This document shows, one piece after another, positions 1-7,300 of a stretch of DNA of 19,870 nucleotides; position 1 is the first letter of the stretch, and each line of letters starts with the position of its first letter. The notes below the pieces were generated by a model, which did no database searches, was not told the DNA's origin, and saw only the letters and a program-made list of their open reading frames with translations. The position numbers and the translations under genes were made by a program. Origin of the DNA: Bacillota bacterium (lineage in GTDB: Bacteria > Bacillota > Clostridia > Clostridiales > Clostridiaceae); contig JAEZDX010000640.1 of assembly GCA_023417975.1 (NCBI GenBank), positions 1 to 19,870 of the forward strand. Direction: 5' to 3'.

Positions 1-273
1 GTATTGACAAAAGAAATTGCCCAAAGTGCTCAATACAAATCTTATTATAATACTCGTTATGGAAGTGCAGTTGTAAACACAGGTATGGAAGAAACAAGTG
101 ATATAACAAAAGGAACAAAGGGTATGGAATATGATTTGGGGACTAGCGTAGAAGTATCCATTGGGGCAGCAGTGCTCATCACTTTTGTTGGATTAATTAT
201 TTCTGTCATAATGATAAGTATTAATCTGAAAAAAGAGCCATTAGAGCTTCTTGGAAGCTCTGGTAAAGAATAA
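1..273 (+). CDS. C-terminal end of an FtsX/MacB-like ABC transporter permease (partial)
   Basis: The open frame enters from the left edge (codon 1 at base 1) and stops at 273, so only the last 90 residues are visible and no start can be assigned. A hydrophilic, presumably extracytoplasmic stretch is followed by one membrane segment at about visible residues 53-73 (IGAAVLITFVGLIISVIMIS) and a short basic tail with a P-L-E-L-L motif. A final membrane helix followed by a short cytoplasmic tail with 'xP(l/i)exL' is typical of FtsX-family permeases of ABC exporters (lipoprotein release, peptide or antibiotic efflux). The rest of the protein and its ATPase partner would lie upstream of the window. 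The family call rests on this tail only. Any polytopic membrane protein with a similar end could be an alternative. Confidence 0.55.
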   Translation, partial: VLTKEIAQSAQYKSYYNTRYGSAVVNTGMEETSDITKGTKGMEYDLGTSVEVSIGAAVLITFVGLIISVIMISINLKKEPLELLGSSGKE

Positions 274-317
274 AATTATATTTAGGAGTATGATTATGGA
301 TTTTAATATTTCTACTT
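271..317 (+). repeat. Duplicated 5' segment of a small-protein gene, copy 1
   Basis: These 47 bases match 10370-10416 at 43 positions by eye. The shared segment covers an AT-rich leader, an AGGAG ribosome binding site, the ATG and the first seven codons (MDFN(I/V)ST) of the small membrane protein gene at 10395. Similarity stops abruptly after that codon, so this copy is truncated. Confidence 0.75.
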
Positions 318-352
318 CTAAGCGCCGGAACACATACCGTCATGCAAATTAG
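296..352 (+). pseudogene. Truncated copy of the 55-residue small membrane protein gene
   Basis: ATG at 296 sits 8 bases after AGGAG (283-288 region). The first codons read MDFNIST, nearly identical to MDFNVST at the start of the intact gene at 10395. The frame then diverges into SKRRNTYRHAN and stops at 350-352, next to a terminator, so the membrane segment and coiled tail of the intact copy are missing. It lies only 22 bases after the permease stop, which suggests the small gene was once the last member of that operon and was cut by a deletion that fused its start to downstream terminator DNA. An 18-residue peptide might still be translated. Confidence 0.55.
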
Positions 353-400
353 CCTCCCGTCTGATTACTTTGATACAGTAATCGGGCGGGAGGTTTTATT
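353..400 (+). terminator. Strong rho-independent terminator after the permease unit
   Basis: CCTCCCG (353-359) and TGATTAC pair with GTAATC and CGGGAGG (ending at 393), giving a long GC-rich stem with a short loop, followed by TTTTATT. It ends the rightward permease transcript. Between it and the chemoreceptor start at 609 I see only AT-rich leader or promoter DNA without a recognisable element. Confidence 0.85.
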
Positions 401-608
401 GTGAGAGAAACAGCAGAGAATATGCTTCTTTGAGAGCAGAAGGTTGAAAATTAAGGTAAGGATTTCAAATTACATAATATCTACATAATACTTATTTATA
501 ATTTAAATTGATTGGTGCATTATGTCCGTTAGATTTCATCAGTAAGGCAATGAGACAGCTAAATAATTTTTACTGGTGTTTATTTTAACTGAGTTGAGGA
601 GGGTATTT

Positions 609-2327
609 ATGAAAATATTTAAAAATTTAAAAATTGGACAAAAACTTATTATAGGCTTTCTCTTAATTGCATTAATGTTGGGATCAATTGGAATAAAAGC
701 GGTATTTGATATTATGAAAATGAGCTCGAATTCTAAAGCCATGTATGAGGATAATTTATTGCATGTAAGAAAATTAGGCATATTAAAAGAAAACTTTTTG
801 CAAATACATACAGACTTGCAAACTCTTCTGATTACAAAAGATCAAGATATTATAAAGCAAAAGGAAGATGAAATTAAAAATCTGTCAAAGGAAGAGATGT
901 CCTTATCATCAGATTTTAAAGCTCACGGTTCAAATGAAAAAGAGAAAAGGATGCTTGAGCAATTCGATAATTATCATCAAAGTTTTATGATGGTACGTGA
1001 TAATTTTCTTGAACTTGTTGAAGCAGGTAATTATGAGGAAGCACAAGTATATTTGACAAATGTTGATGACATTTGGTCAAAAACAGCACAAGTATTGAAT
1101 GATATGACGAATTCAAATATAAAAGAAGCGGAAGAGGCTAACAATTCCAATAACGCTATAGCCAAAAATTCAATTATTATAATGACCTCTATAGTTTTAA
1201 TCGGTTTAGGTTTAGCTATTTTATTAGGTTTATTAATATCAATATCTTTATCTAAAGGAATAAAGAAAGTATTGGTTTTTGCAGATGCGCTTGGTAATGG
1301 TGATTTAAGTAAATCAATAGAGGTACAATCTAAAGATGAAATAGGAAAACTTGCCCTTGCCTTAAATAAAGCAGGAGAAAATACTAGAAAATTAATAGGA
1401 GCAATAATTTCTAGTTCACAAAATCTCAGTAATTCAAGTGAAGAATTAAGTGCTACTATTGAAGAAATTTCTGTTAAAATGGAGAATATAAATAAATCTA
1501 CAAAAGAAATATGGAAAGGAACAGAGGAACTGACAGCTACAACATTTGAAGTAAATGAAGCTATTGAAAAAATAAATACCAATGCAAGTGAGCTTTCAGA
1601 CAAGGCAGCTAATGGAGATTTAACCTCGAAAGAAACGGAACAAAGAGCGGCGGAAATAAAGAACACAAGCTTGAAGGCAATAAAGGTTGCCAAAGATTTA
1701 TACAAAGAAAAACAATCAAGTATAATAAAAGCTATTGAAGATGGAAAGGTTGTTACTGATATAAAAGTAATGGCAGATTCAATAGCAGAAATATCATCAA
1801 GAACAAATTTACTTGCGTTAAATGCAGCTATAGAATCAGCCAGAGCGGGAGAATTGGGAAAGGGCTTTTCAGTTGTTTCAGATGAAATTCGAAAACTTGC
1901 CGAGCAGTCCGCCATAAATGTGTCAAATATACAAAAGGTTATTGATGAAGTACGAGTGGCATTTTATAATCTCACTAATAATGCTCAGGATATACTGAAC
2001 TTTATTGATAATAATGTAAATCCCGATTACGAAATTTTCTTGGAAAATGCACAGAAATATGAAAATGACGCTAAATTTATTAAAGAAATGTCTGCTGAAA
2101 TTGCCATAGAAACGCAACTGATACAAAGTTCCATAGAGCAGACAAGTTCAGCAATAGAAAATGTATCTGCAACAGCACAGCTAACCTCAGTAAATTCGGA
2201 AGGTATTTTAAATAGCATTAATGAGACTACAATTGCAGTAGAAGAGGTTTCAAAAGCGGCACAAGAGCAGCTGTTATTGGCAGATGAGCTAAATAAATTG
2301 ATTCAAAAATTCAAAATTCAAAAATAA
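609..2327 (+). CDS. Methyl-accepting chemotaxis protein
   Basis: A transmembrane chemoreceptor of 572 residues that would pass ligand signals to a CheA-CheW array. ATG 609 follows GAGGAGGG at a good distance, whereas the in-frame ATG at 576 has no such site. TM1 is at about 12-33 and TM2 at about 187-213. The ~150 residues between them are helical and charged, which suits a four-helix-bundle sensor. A HAMP linker follows (about 214-266), then a long coiled-coil signalling domain with the conserved hairpin tip at about 393-432 (NLLALNAAIESARAGE, then GFSVVSDEIRKLAEQS). No CheR-tethering pentapeptide is present at the C-terminus (ends KFKIQK). The gene stands alone between terminators, so it is an orphan receptor. 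Its ligand cannot be predicted. Confidence 0.95.
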   Translation: MKIFKNLKIGQKLIIGFLLIALMLGSIGIKAVFDIMKMSSNSKAMYEDNLLHVRKLGILKENFLQIHTDLQTLLITKDQDIIKQKEDEIKNLSKEEMSLSSDFKAHGSNEKEKRMLEQFDNYHQSFMMVRDNFLELVEAGNYEEAQVYLTNVDDIWSKTAQVLNDMTNSNIKEAEEANNSNNAIAKNSIIIMTSIVLIGLGLAILLGLLISISLSKGIKKVLVFADALGNGDLSKSIEVQSKDEIGKLALALNKAGENTRKLIGAIISSSQNLSNSSEELSATIEEISVKMENINKSTKEIWKGTEELTATTFEVNEAIEKINTNASELSDKAANGDLTSKETEQRAAEIKNTSLKAIKVAKDLYKEKQSSIIKAIEDGKVVTDIKVMADSIAEISSRTNLLALNAAIESARAGELGKGFSVVSDEIRKLAEQSAINVSNIQKVIDEVRVAFYNLTNNAQDILNFIDNNVNPDYEIFLENAQKYENDAKFIKEMSAEIAIETQLIQSSIEQTSSAIENVSATAQLTSVNSEGILNSINETTIAVEEVSKAAQEQLLLADELNKLIQKFKIQK

Positions 2328-2342
2328 TTGGTTATTGATACG

Positions 2343-2398
2343 GTTCCTTCTAGCTATGAACATAGTTATTAATTGTTTATAGCTAGAAGGAACTTTTA
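2343..2398 (+). terminator. Terminator of the chemoreceptor gene
   Basis: The 15-base arm 2343-2357 (GTTCCTTCTAGCTAT) is the exact reverse complement of 2379-2393, separated by 21 bases and followed by TTTTAG and a later T-run. The right arm overlaps the last codons and stop of the leftward AraC gene, so the two convergent genes share this hairpin. Confidence 0.85.
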
Positions 2399-3279
2399 GT
2401 ATTTTTTTTAATTACTGGCAACCAAATCTCGCTAATATAATTATCTTTGCTGTTATCACCTTGTGTATAATACTCAAAATCTATACCTTGTGCAGGTTCA
2501 TAATCAGATTGTGGAAAAAACTCACTATATATTCTCTTCCACATATGTTGGATAGATTTAGGCATAGAACCAATACATTTGAATACTGCCCATGTTGCCG
2601 AAGGAATAGTAATAATTGTGTATCCGTTTGGCACTTCATTTTCATTAGTCTCTACGCCTATTGCATAATTAAAATGTTCATTACTATTAAGAGAACTATT
2701 GCAAATTCCAAGTATGCCATCACCAGTAACAGAAGGAGTGTCCTTAGCAAATTGTAGAAGATTCCTTATAGAGCCATCGGCAAAACAAGTTGACCAAAAA
2801 TCAGGAATCTCTACTTTGTTAATATTATCATCTGTAGAAAAACTTTTGACTTTTGCTGCTACTCTAAAAGCTTCTGTTTTTTCAATTCTGTAATCTATAG
2901 TATCTCCGCCTTCAAAAGTAATTTTTATTGACAGACGACTAAATGATTTTAAATTTACTCCCGATTCTCGAGCAGCAGAGGGAGTTATTCCATGAAATCG
3001 AGTAAAGGCTCTTGAGAAGCTTTCAGGAGTGTCATAACCATATTTTGAAGAAATATCAATTATTTTAGATTTTTGCATTGATAATTCAATTCCTGCAAGT
3101 GTCAAGCGCCTATTTCTGATATATTCACCAACTGTCATTCCAGTAAGCAAACTGAATGTTCGCTGAAAGTAAAAGCTTGAAGAGTATGCATACTTTGCAA
3201 TATTTTCATAATCAAGGTCTTCTAAAATATTTGCCTCAATATAGTTGATAGCTCTCTGCAAGCCATTTATCCAATCCAT
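2383..3279 (-). CDS. AraC-family regulator with GyrI-like effector-binding domain
   Basis: A 298-residue transcription regulator. Residues ~8-105 form the two helix-turn-helix AraC domain, with the N-terminal position typical of the Rob/SoxS-like plus effector layout (YFQRTFSLLTGMTVGEYIRNR, then YDTPESFSRAFTRFHGITPS). Residues ~125-290 resemble the GyrI-like/AraC effector-binding fold that holds small hydrophobic or cationic ligands; the tail has the characteristic FEYYTQGD...SEIWLPV ending. ATG 3279 is preceded on the minus strand by GGGGGG at about 7 bases. Proteins with this arrangement usually control drug or stress responses, but no efflux gene is next to it and the target is unknown. 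The gene is monocistronic and converges on the chemoreceptor. The 245 bases upstream, towards the divergent gene at 3525, are AT-rich and should hold both promoters. Confidence 0.9.
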   Translation of the reverse strand: MDWINGLQRAINYIEANILEDLDYENIAKYAYSSSFYFQRTFSLLTGMTVGEYIRNRRLTLAGIELSMQKSKIIDISSKYGYDTPESFSRAFTRFHGITPSAARESGVNLKSFSRLSIKITFEGGDTIDYRIEKTEAFRVAAKVKSFSTDDNINKVEIPDFWSTCFADGSIRNLLQFAKDTPSVTGDGILGICNSSLNSNEHFNYAIGVETNENEVPNGYTIITIPSATWAVFKCIGSMPKSIQHMWKRIYSEFFPQSDYEPAQGIDFEYYTQGDNSKDNYISEIWLPVIKKNTKSSF

Positions 3280-3524
3280 ATTAATCCCCCCTGATGTGAT
3301 TATATTATAATAATGGCAAAAAACCTTCTGTTTTTGTTTGCTAATATTTGTCTTATTATATCATATAAAATGTAATTTATTTAACTTATTGCTTCATTAT
3401 GTATAGTGTACATAGAAATGAGCTGACAAAACAAAGCAGTGATTATCATGAAATGTTCTGGGGATCATGATATTCTGAAGTTGAACATTCGGATGTTAAA
3501 TAAAATAGTAAGGAGTAAAAAAGG

Positions 3525-4439
3525 ATGGTAGAAGAGATTCTTGAACATTATAGACAAGTAGGCACTTATTCGTTTGCAGGACTATATAAAGAATATTTTA
3601 AAACCCTGCCGGACGATATTTCAGAGCTTGGCAAATTAGTTTGTTCACAGGTTATTCATCGTGTAACCTTAAAGCAAGGAAACGCAGGTGCAAATGAAAA
3701 ATTGATATATGGTGATATGACAAAATACCCATGGTATAGATTACGTTGCGAAGATGATATTTTATTGACGGCGGTAGCAATGACTGCTGAGCTCTTTCGA
3801 CTAGATGATAGAGGATTTATTTTACAAAGAGCAGTAGAAAATAAATTAGTAGTTACTTGTAGATATGTATCTGTATTAATGTCTGCAATTTTAAAGGCAA
3901 AAGGGATACCCTGTCGTTCAAGGGCAGGATTTGCACCATATTTTTATGAAAATAAAAGTGGTGACCATTGGATTAATCAATACTGGAATGAAAGAGAAAA
4001 TAGATGGATTACATTTGACGCAGATGCATTTTTCAATGATGAAGAATTAGGGTTCAATCAATTTGATATTCCTAATAATCAATTTGATTGGGCGGCTGAT
4101 ACATGGTTAAATATCAGAAACGGAAAAGTTGATGGAAAACATTTTGTATATGCAGATGCATTGGGAACAAACTCTTTAAAAGCTGCTATAAGGGCAATTT
4201 TTTATGATTTTCATGCATTGATGAATGATGAAATTTCATATAAATTTCAGCCATGTTATATAGATGGTAAATTTGATGTACTAACAGACAATGATTTAAT
4301 AGAAATTGATGATTTAGCAAAATTAATGTTGGAACCTGATAGGAATTTTAACAAGTTAATTTCTATTTGGAATTCAAATCGTAAATATCGGATTCTAAAT
4401 AGTCCATTGGTTGGAGATTGGGATAACAAAAATAATTAG
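3525..4439 (+). CDS. Transglutaminase-like superfamily protein
   Basis: A 304-residue soluble protein with no signal peptide or membrane segment. A papain-like transglutaminase core is recognisable. Cys112 sits at the start of a helix (VTCRYVSVLMSAILKAKGIP) followed by the strand RSRAGFAPYF. His148 is in GDHWINQYW and Asp165 in RWITFDAD, so the Cys-His-Asp triad is present in the right order and spacing. Bacterial members are proteases, amidases or cross-linking enzymes, and the substrate here is unknown. ATG 3525 follows AAGGAG at about 10 bases. About 90 bases separate it from the VOC gene downstream with no obvious terminator, so the two could be cotranscribed. I am confident of the fold and unsure of the reaction. 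Confidence 0.8.
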   Translation: MVEEILEHYRQVGTYSFAGLYKEYFKTLPDDISELGKLVCSQVIHRVTLKQGNAGANEKLIYGDMTKYPWYRLRCEDDILLTAVAMTAELFRLDDRGFILQRAVENKLVVTCRYVSVLMSAILKAKGIPCRSRAGFAPYFYENKSGDHWINQYWNERENRWITFDADAFFNDEELGFNQFDIPNNQFDWAADTWLNIRNGKVDGKHFVYADALGTNSLKAAIRAIFYDFHALMNDEISYKFQPCYIDGKFDVLTDNDLIEIDDLAKLMLEPDRNFNKLISIWNSNRKYRILNSPLVGDWDNKNN

Positions 4440-4532
4440 AAGCGTTATCATCAGCACATGAGTAGAATATAATTTGGTGCGCACATGTAAGTTATTGAGA
4501 ATAATTGATTAGGCATGAAAGGCAGTGTATTT

Positions 4533-4955
4533 ATGGACATATCAGAACAACCATTATTTAAAAACATAGATTCTATACAACTTTATATTCCAGACATACG
4601 ACAGGGAATTGAATATTATAGCAATAGTCTTGGATTGAGAGTTATATGGAAATCAGATTCAGCAGTAGGTCTTGGAATGAGTGAAGGAATAACAGAAATT
4701 GTTATTCAAAATGAGCGTAACATCCAAGAAATTGATATTAAAGTAGATTCGGTAACTAACGCAATAATAGAGATAGAAAGAGCAGGAGGTAAAATTATAT
4801 ATGGACCTTTTGATATAAAAATGGGAAAATGTGCAGTTGTAATGGATCCTTGGAATAATCAATATGTGATATTAGATTCTTCCAAAGGTACTTTTATTAC
4901 TGACAATGAAGGGAATATTATTGGACAGAATGAACCAGCCAATAATAATATTTAA
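4533..4955 (+). CDS. VOC-family protein (glyoxalase/bleomycin-resistance fold)
   Basis: A 140-residue small cytoplasmic protein with the paired beta-alpha-beta-beta-beta units of the vicinal oxygen chelate fold. The N-terminal strand and helix read IDSIQLYIPDIRQGIEYYSNSLGL. The second half ends with the signature strand VVMDPWNNQYVILDSS. Members include metal-dependent lyases and dioxygenases as well as antibiotic-sequestering proteins. The usual metal-binding His/Glu set is not obvious here, so a ligand-binding role is as likely as catalysis. I prefer ATG 4533, which has AAAGG about 10 bases upstream. The in-frame ATG at 4515 has an AGG only one base away and would add six residues. It may be cotranscribed with the transglutaminase-like gene. 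Confidence 0.85.
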   Translation: MDISEQPLFKNIDSIQLYIPDIRQGIEYYSNSLGLRVIWKSDSAVGLGMSEGITEIVIQNERNIQEIDIKVDSVTNAIIEIERAGGKIIYGPFDIKMGKCAVVMDPWNNQYVILDSSKGTFITDNEGNIIGQNEPANNNI

Positions 4956-5015
4956 TGATGCTATAAAATATATTGAGCGTTATTGTGATAGATATTTCAA
5001 TAAGTAAGATTAATA
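4951..5015 (+). repeat. Dispersed 65-bp repeat, copy 1
   Basis: It matches 17247-17311 at 59 of 65 positions by eye, in the same orientation. The copy starts on the last bases of the VOC gene. In one frame both copies encode FN(D/N)(A/T)(I/V)KYIERYCDRY(F/Y)NK followed by a stop, with conservative or silent differences, so the repeat may be a coding remnant. No terminal inverted repeats or target duplications were seen. Confidence 0.7.
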
Positions 5016-5114
5016 CTTATTACAATATGAATTTGATTATTTATAACTAGAAAATTAATTAAGAACATTATATGGGAAACAGATGAATGGAGCAAGGAAG
5101 TTTGCCAACGCGAG

Positions 5115-5147
5115 AAAAGGGCTGCCGGAGAGTTTCCGGTAGCCCTA
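5115..5147 (-). terminator. Terminator of the CruF-like gene
   Basis: Arms 5118-5128 (AGGGCTGCCGG) and 5136-5146 (CCGGTAGCCCT) form an 11-bp stem with one mismatch or wobble. On the minus strand it is followed by TTTTC. It lies just past the stop of the leftward gene at 5154. Confidence 0.85.
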
Positions 5148-5153
5148 TCCCAT

Positions 5154-6146
5154 TTATCTAACTTGTTGGGAATACTTCATTTGTTTGTGAGTAACTTTTT
5201 TACTCAAAATACGAATTCCACCCCAGGATAGCAATAATATCGCCTGTGCTAGCACAACAAGCCATAGTATATTCGTGTATCCCCCAATAATACATAATAC
5301 GGTATTAACCAGAGGAAAACCTAGGAATGTAAACATGATAGGAAAATCGTTTTTGTAATCCATAGAACTAATGACCTTACCATCCCAGAACTTGACGAAA
5401 GCTAACACTAAAATTCCAACTGAAATTACAGAAAGAGCGATCAAAGTTACCCATTGCATATTTGAAGCTCTGGAGAAAAATGGTCCCATATAATTAAAAA
5501 AGTTGGATAAAGGTGAAACCAAACAGGCTAGTGAAAGAATTGCAGCTAAAAACGGATATATATAGCCAACTAGATTACTATAGTTTTTCTTTTTATGCCA
5601 CCATTCACCGATTAATATGAATACAGTCCAGTACCCGCCTATATAAATCCATCCTGTAAAATTCATGACAGGTTCACCATATATTAAAGGTTCACCAGGA
5701 AAAGGAATAAAGCTCCATCTTCCGATAATTCCTTCCGCTGTATGAAAAATCTGTTTAATGGCCACCGGATCCATGGAAAAGTCAAAAAGCATAGCAAATA
5801 GTCCAACAATAAATGGTTTGCACCATGACGGTATATTGATCATCCTTAAAGCACGCAACGTTGAGTAAACTATAAGAAACTCAATAATTGGAACAGTTAA
5901 TGGTATATTGAATATCATAAGGATACTGTGCCCATATGAGTAAAAACCTTCTTTACCAGCAACTCCCATAGTTGCCGCAACATTTTCAAAGGCTGAAGCG
6001 TAGAAAAAGACAAAACATATGAATTGCATTAATACAATCTTTGGGCGTTCTTCGTTTTTAAGTATATAGAAGACCATTAATGTTGCGATGACTAGAACTA
6101 AAACATCTTGAAAAATCCATACAGGTACTATTGTTATATTTCCCAT
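5154..6146 (-). CDS. CruF/DUF422-like carotenoid-biosynthesis-type integral membrane protein
   Basis: A 330-residue protein with about eight membrane segments. It carries the landmarks I associate with the DUF422/CruF family: FEN (53-55) followed by a Y-x-Y-rich loop, FDFSMDPVA (121-129), an aromatic stretch with W144, then GEPVMNFTGW (157-166). CruF members act on carotenoid end groups in the membrane (for example 1',2'-hydration in C50 or gamma-carotene pathways), but many DUF422 proteins in Firmicutes have no known substrate. No phytoene synthase, desaturase or isoprenoid gene is nearby, so a pigment role is not supported by context. ATG 6146 follows GGAGG at 7 bases on the minus strand. 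A divergent TetR gene and a palindrome at the predicted transcript start suggest it is the repressor's target. Confidence 0.6.
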   Translation of the reverse strand: MGNITIVPVWIFQDVLVLVIATLMVFYILKNEERPKIVLMQFICFVFFYASAFENVAATMGVAGKEGFYSYGHSILMIFNIPLTVPIIEFLIVYSTLRALRMINIPSWCKPFIVGLFAMLFDFSMDPVAIKQIFHTAEGIIGRWSFIPFPGEPLIYGEPVMNFTGWIYIGGYWTVFILIGEWWHKKKNYSNLVGYIYPFLAAILSLACLVSPLSNFFNYMGPFFSRASNMQWVTLIALSVISVGILVLAFVKFWDGKVISSMDYKNDFPIMFTFLGFPLVNTVLCIIGGYTNILWLVVLAQAILLLSWGGIRILSKKVTHKQMKYSQQVR

Positions 6147-6177
6147 TGTATTACCTCCATTTTAAATTATAATTGAG

Positions 6178-6222
6178 TTGAACGTTCAAATATATTATAA
6201 TTATACAGTGTTACTTAATCAA
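6178..6222 (-). promoter_or_regulatory. Promoter and candidate TetR operator of the CruF-like gene
   Basis: Read on the minus strand, TTGATT (plus 6217-6222) and TATAAT (plus 6194-6199) are separated by exactly 17 bases, a near-consensus sigma-A promoter. The perfect 12-bp palindrome TTGAACGTTCAA (6178-6189) covers the expected transcription start, an ideal place for a repressor. GTTCGAT also occurs twice nearer the TetR gene (6229-6235 and 6244-6250), sharing the GTTC half-site, so autoregulation is possible. Binding by the TetR protein encoded next door is inference. Confidence 0.65.
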
Positions 6223-6305
6223 CAGGCAGTTCGATAACATTACGTTCGATATCTTACAAATCGGATAAGTATTGTTCGTTTGATGAATTATTTAGGGAGG
6301 GTATT

Positions 6306-6872
6306 ATGGTAAATGAAAAAGAAGACCATCGAGTGAGATATACAAAGATGATAATAAAAAACAGTTTACTGGAGCTTATGAAAGAGAGTCCTATAAGCAA
6401 AGTTACAGTGACAGATATATGCAAGAAGGCAAATATCAATCGCAATACTTTTTATTCACATTATGCCAATCAGTTTGAACTTCTTTCAAATATTGAAGAT
6501 GAGTTATATGAAGAGATCAGACAGGTTGCAGAACGTACTTTGAACCTTGAAGCTTATGGAAAACTATCATATGAAATTTGCAAGTATATAAAAGCAAATA
6601 GCAATATATGTGGAGTATTATTTTCAGTGAACGGGAATAAAGAATTATTGGAACGTATTATTTATATCAGTCATGATTTAAATATTGAGAAATGGAAGAA
6701 GGAAGAAAAAAATATTGATCAAAAACTATTTGAAAATTGGTACACATTTACCGCATATGGTACCATAGCCGTAATAGAAAAGTGGGTCAATAGCGGTATG
6801 AAGGAAAGTCCAAGTAAAATTGCTGCTTTTATTGATAAAGCCACAGAGGCTGTATCGAAAGATTTTTATTGA
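6306..6872 (+). CDS. TetR/AcrR-family transcriptional regulator
   Basis: A 188-residue regulator. The N-terminal helix-turn-helix is clear: RVRYTKMIIKNSLLELM leads into ISKVTVTDICKKANINRNTFYSHYANQFELL (about 29-59). The C-terminal ~120 residues are all-helical and resemble the TetR_C-type ligand and dimerisation domain of Clostridia regulators. ATG 6306 follows AGGGAGG at 6 bases. It is divergent from the CruF-like membrane protein across a 159-base intergenic region containing a perfect palindrome, so it most likely represses that gene and perhaps itself. Its stop overlaps the ATG of the LUD fragment by one base (TGATG), implying coupled translation. Confidence 0.9.
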   Translation: MVNEKEDHRVRYTKMIIKNSLLELMKESPISKVTVTDICKKANINRNTFYSHYANQFELLSNIEDELYEEIRQVAERTLNLEAYGKLSYEICKYIKANSNICGVLFSVNGNKELLERIIYISHDLNIEKWKKEEKNIDQKLFENWYTFTAYGTIAVIEKWVNSGMKESPSKIAAFIDKATEAVSKDFY

Positions 6873-7183
6873 TGCACCCTTTCATAAAGTTCATAAAGAA
6901 GTGTGTGTCTGCAATCAGTTTTGGACATGATAAAGTTTATTTAATTATTGGTGAAAATAAAATAGCTTCAAATTATGAGGAGGCTTTAGATAGAGCAAGA
7001 AATATAGCAGCACCTCTTAATGCAAAACGGTTAGGAGTAAAAACTCCATGTGCGGTAAAGGGGGATAAATGCTACGACTGTAAAAGCCCACAGAGAATAT
7101 GTAGAAATTTTTCTGTATTATATCGAAAACCTACAGGCTGTGAATATGAAGTTGTTTTAATTCATGAAAAGCTTGGATATTAG
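6872..7183 (+). CDS. C-terminal half of a LUD-domain (LutC/DUF162-like) protein, truncated
   Basis: 103 residues. From about residue 11 onward the sequence follows the C-terminal half of clostridial LUD proteins: a strand KVYLIIGENKI, then AAPLNAKRLGVKTPC, then the cysteine cluster C-A-V-K-G-D-K-C-Y-D-C-K-S-P-Q-R-I-C, and the closing strand VVLIHEKLGY. Full-length members are about 210 residues, so the N-terminal half is absent. The first ten residues (MHPFIKFIKK) do not look like the family. LUD proteins serve lactate utilisation, or are uncharacterised in Clostridia. The ATG at 6872 overlaps the TetR stop, so the remnant can still be translated by coupling. It is probably a nonfunctional fragment; a trimmed metal-binding protein using the four cysteines cannot be ruled out. 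Confidence 0.75.
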   Translation: MHPFIKFIKKCVSAISFGHDKVYLIIGENKIASNYEEALDRARNIAAPLNAKRLGVKTPCAVKGDKCYDCKSPQRICRNFSVLYRKPTGCEYEVVLIHEKLGY

Positions 7184-7202
7184 ACTTGAGAATTGGAGGC
7201 AT

Positions 7203-7279
7203 TGTTACGACAAGTAACAGTATAGTTTCGGTGCGTATATGGACTATTTATGTCCTTCGCCGTATACTTTCATAAATAG
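7203..7279 (+). promoter_or_regulatory. Leader of the XRE gene with two inverted repeats
   Basis: TGTTAC-gacaa-GTAACA is at 7203-7219. CTATTTATG (7244-7252) and CATAAATAG (7271-7279) form a perfect 9-bp inverted repeat around an 18-base loop, 21 bases before the XRE start. An alternative shorter pairing, GGAC with GTCC, lies inside 7241-7254 and would exclude the 9-bp stem. These are candidate autoregulatory operators or leader hairpins. Confidence 0.4.
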
Positions 7280-7300
7280 CTAAGAAAAGAGGATGTACGC

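Noticed and set aside
401..608. Possible c-di-GMP riboswitch ahead of the chemoreceptor
   Set aside because: I looked for the GEMM-type conserved core and did not find it; only a weak CAGTAA/TTACTG pairing (539-574) is present.
1031..1915. 294-codon open frame on the minus strand
   Set aside because: It is fully antisense to the chemoreceptor signalling domain; its Ser/Ala/Ile-rich composition is the mirror of coiled-coil codons and it has no ribosome binding site.
2461..2893. Plus-strand frames across the AraC gene
   Set aside because: Shadows of the leftward AraC/GyrI-like gene without start signals.
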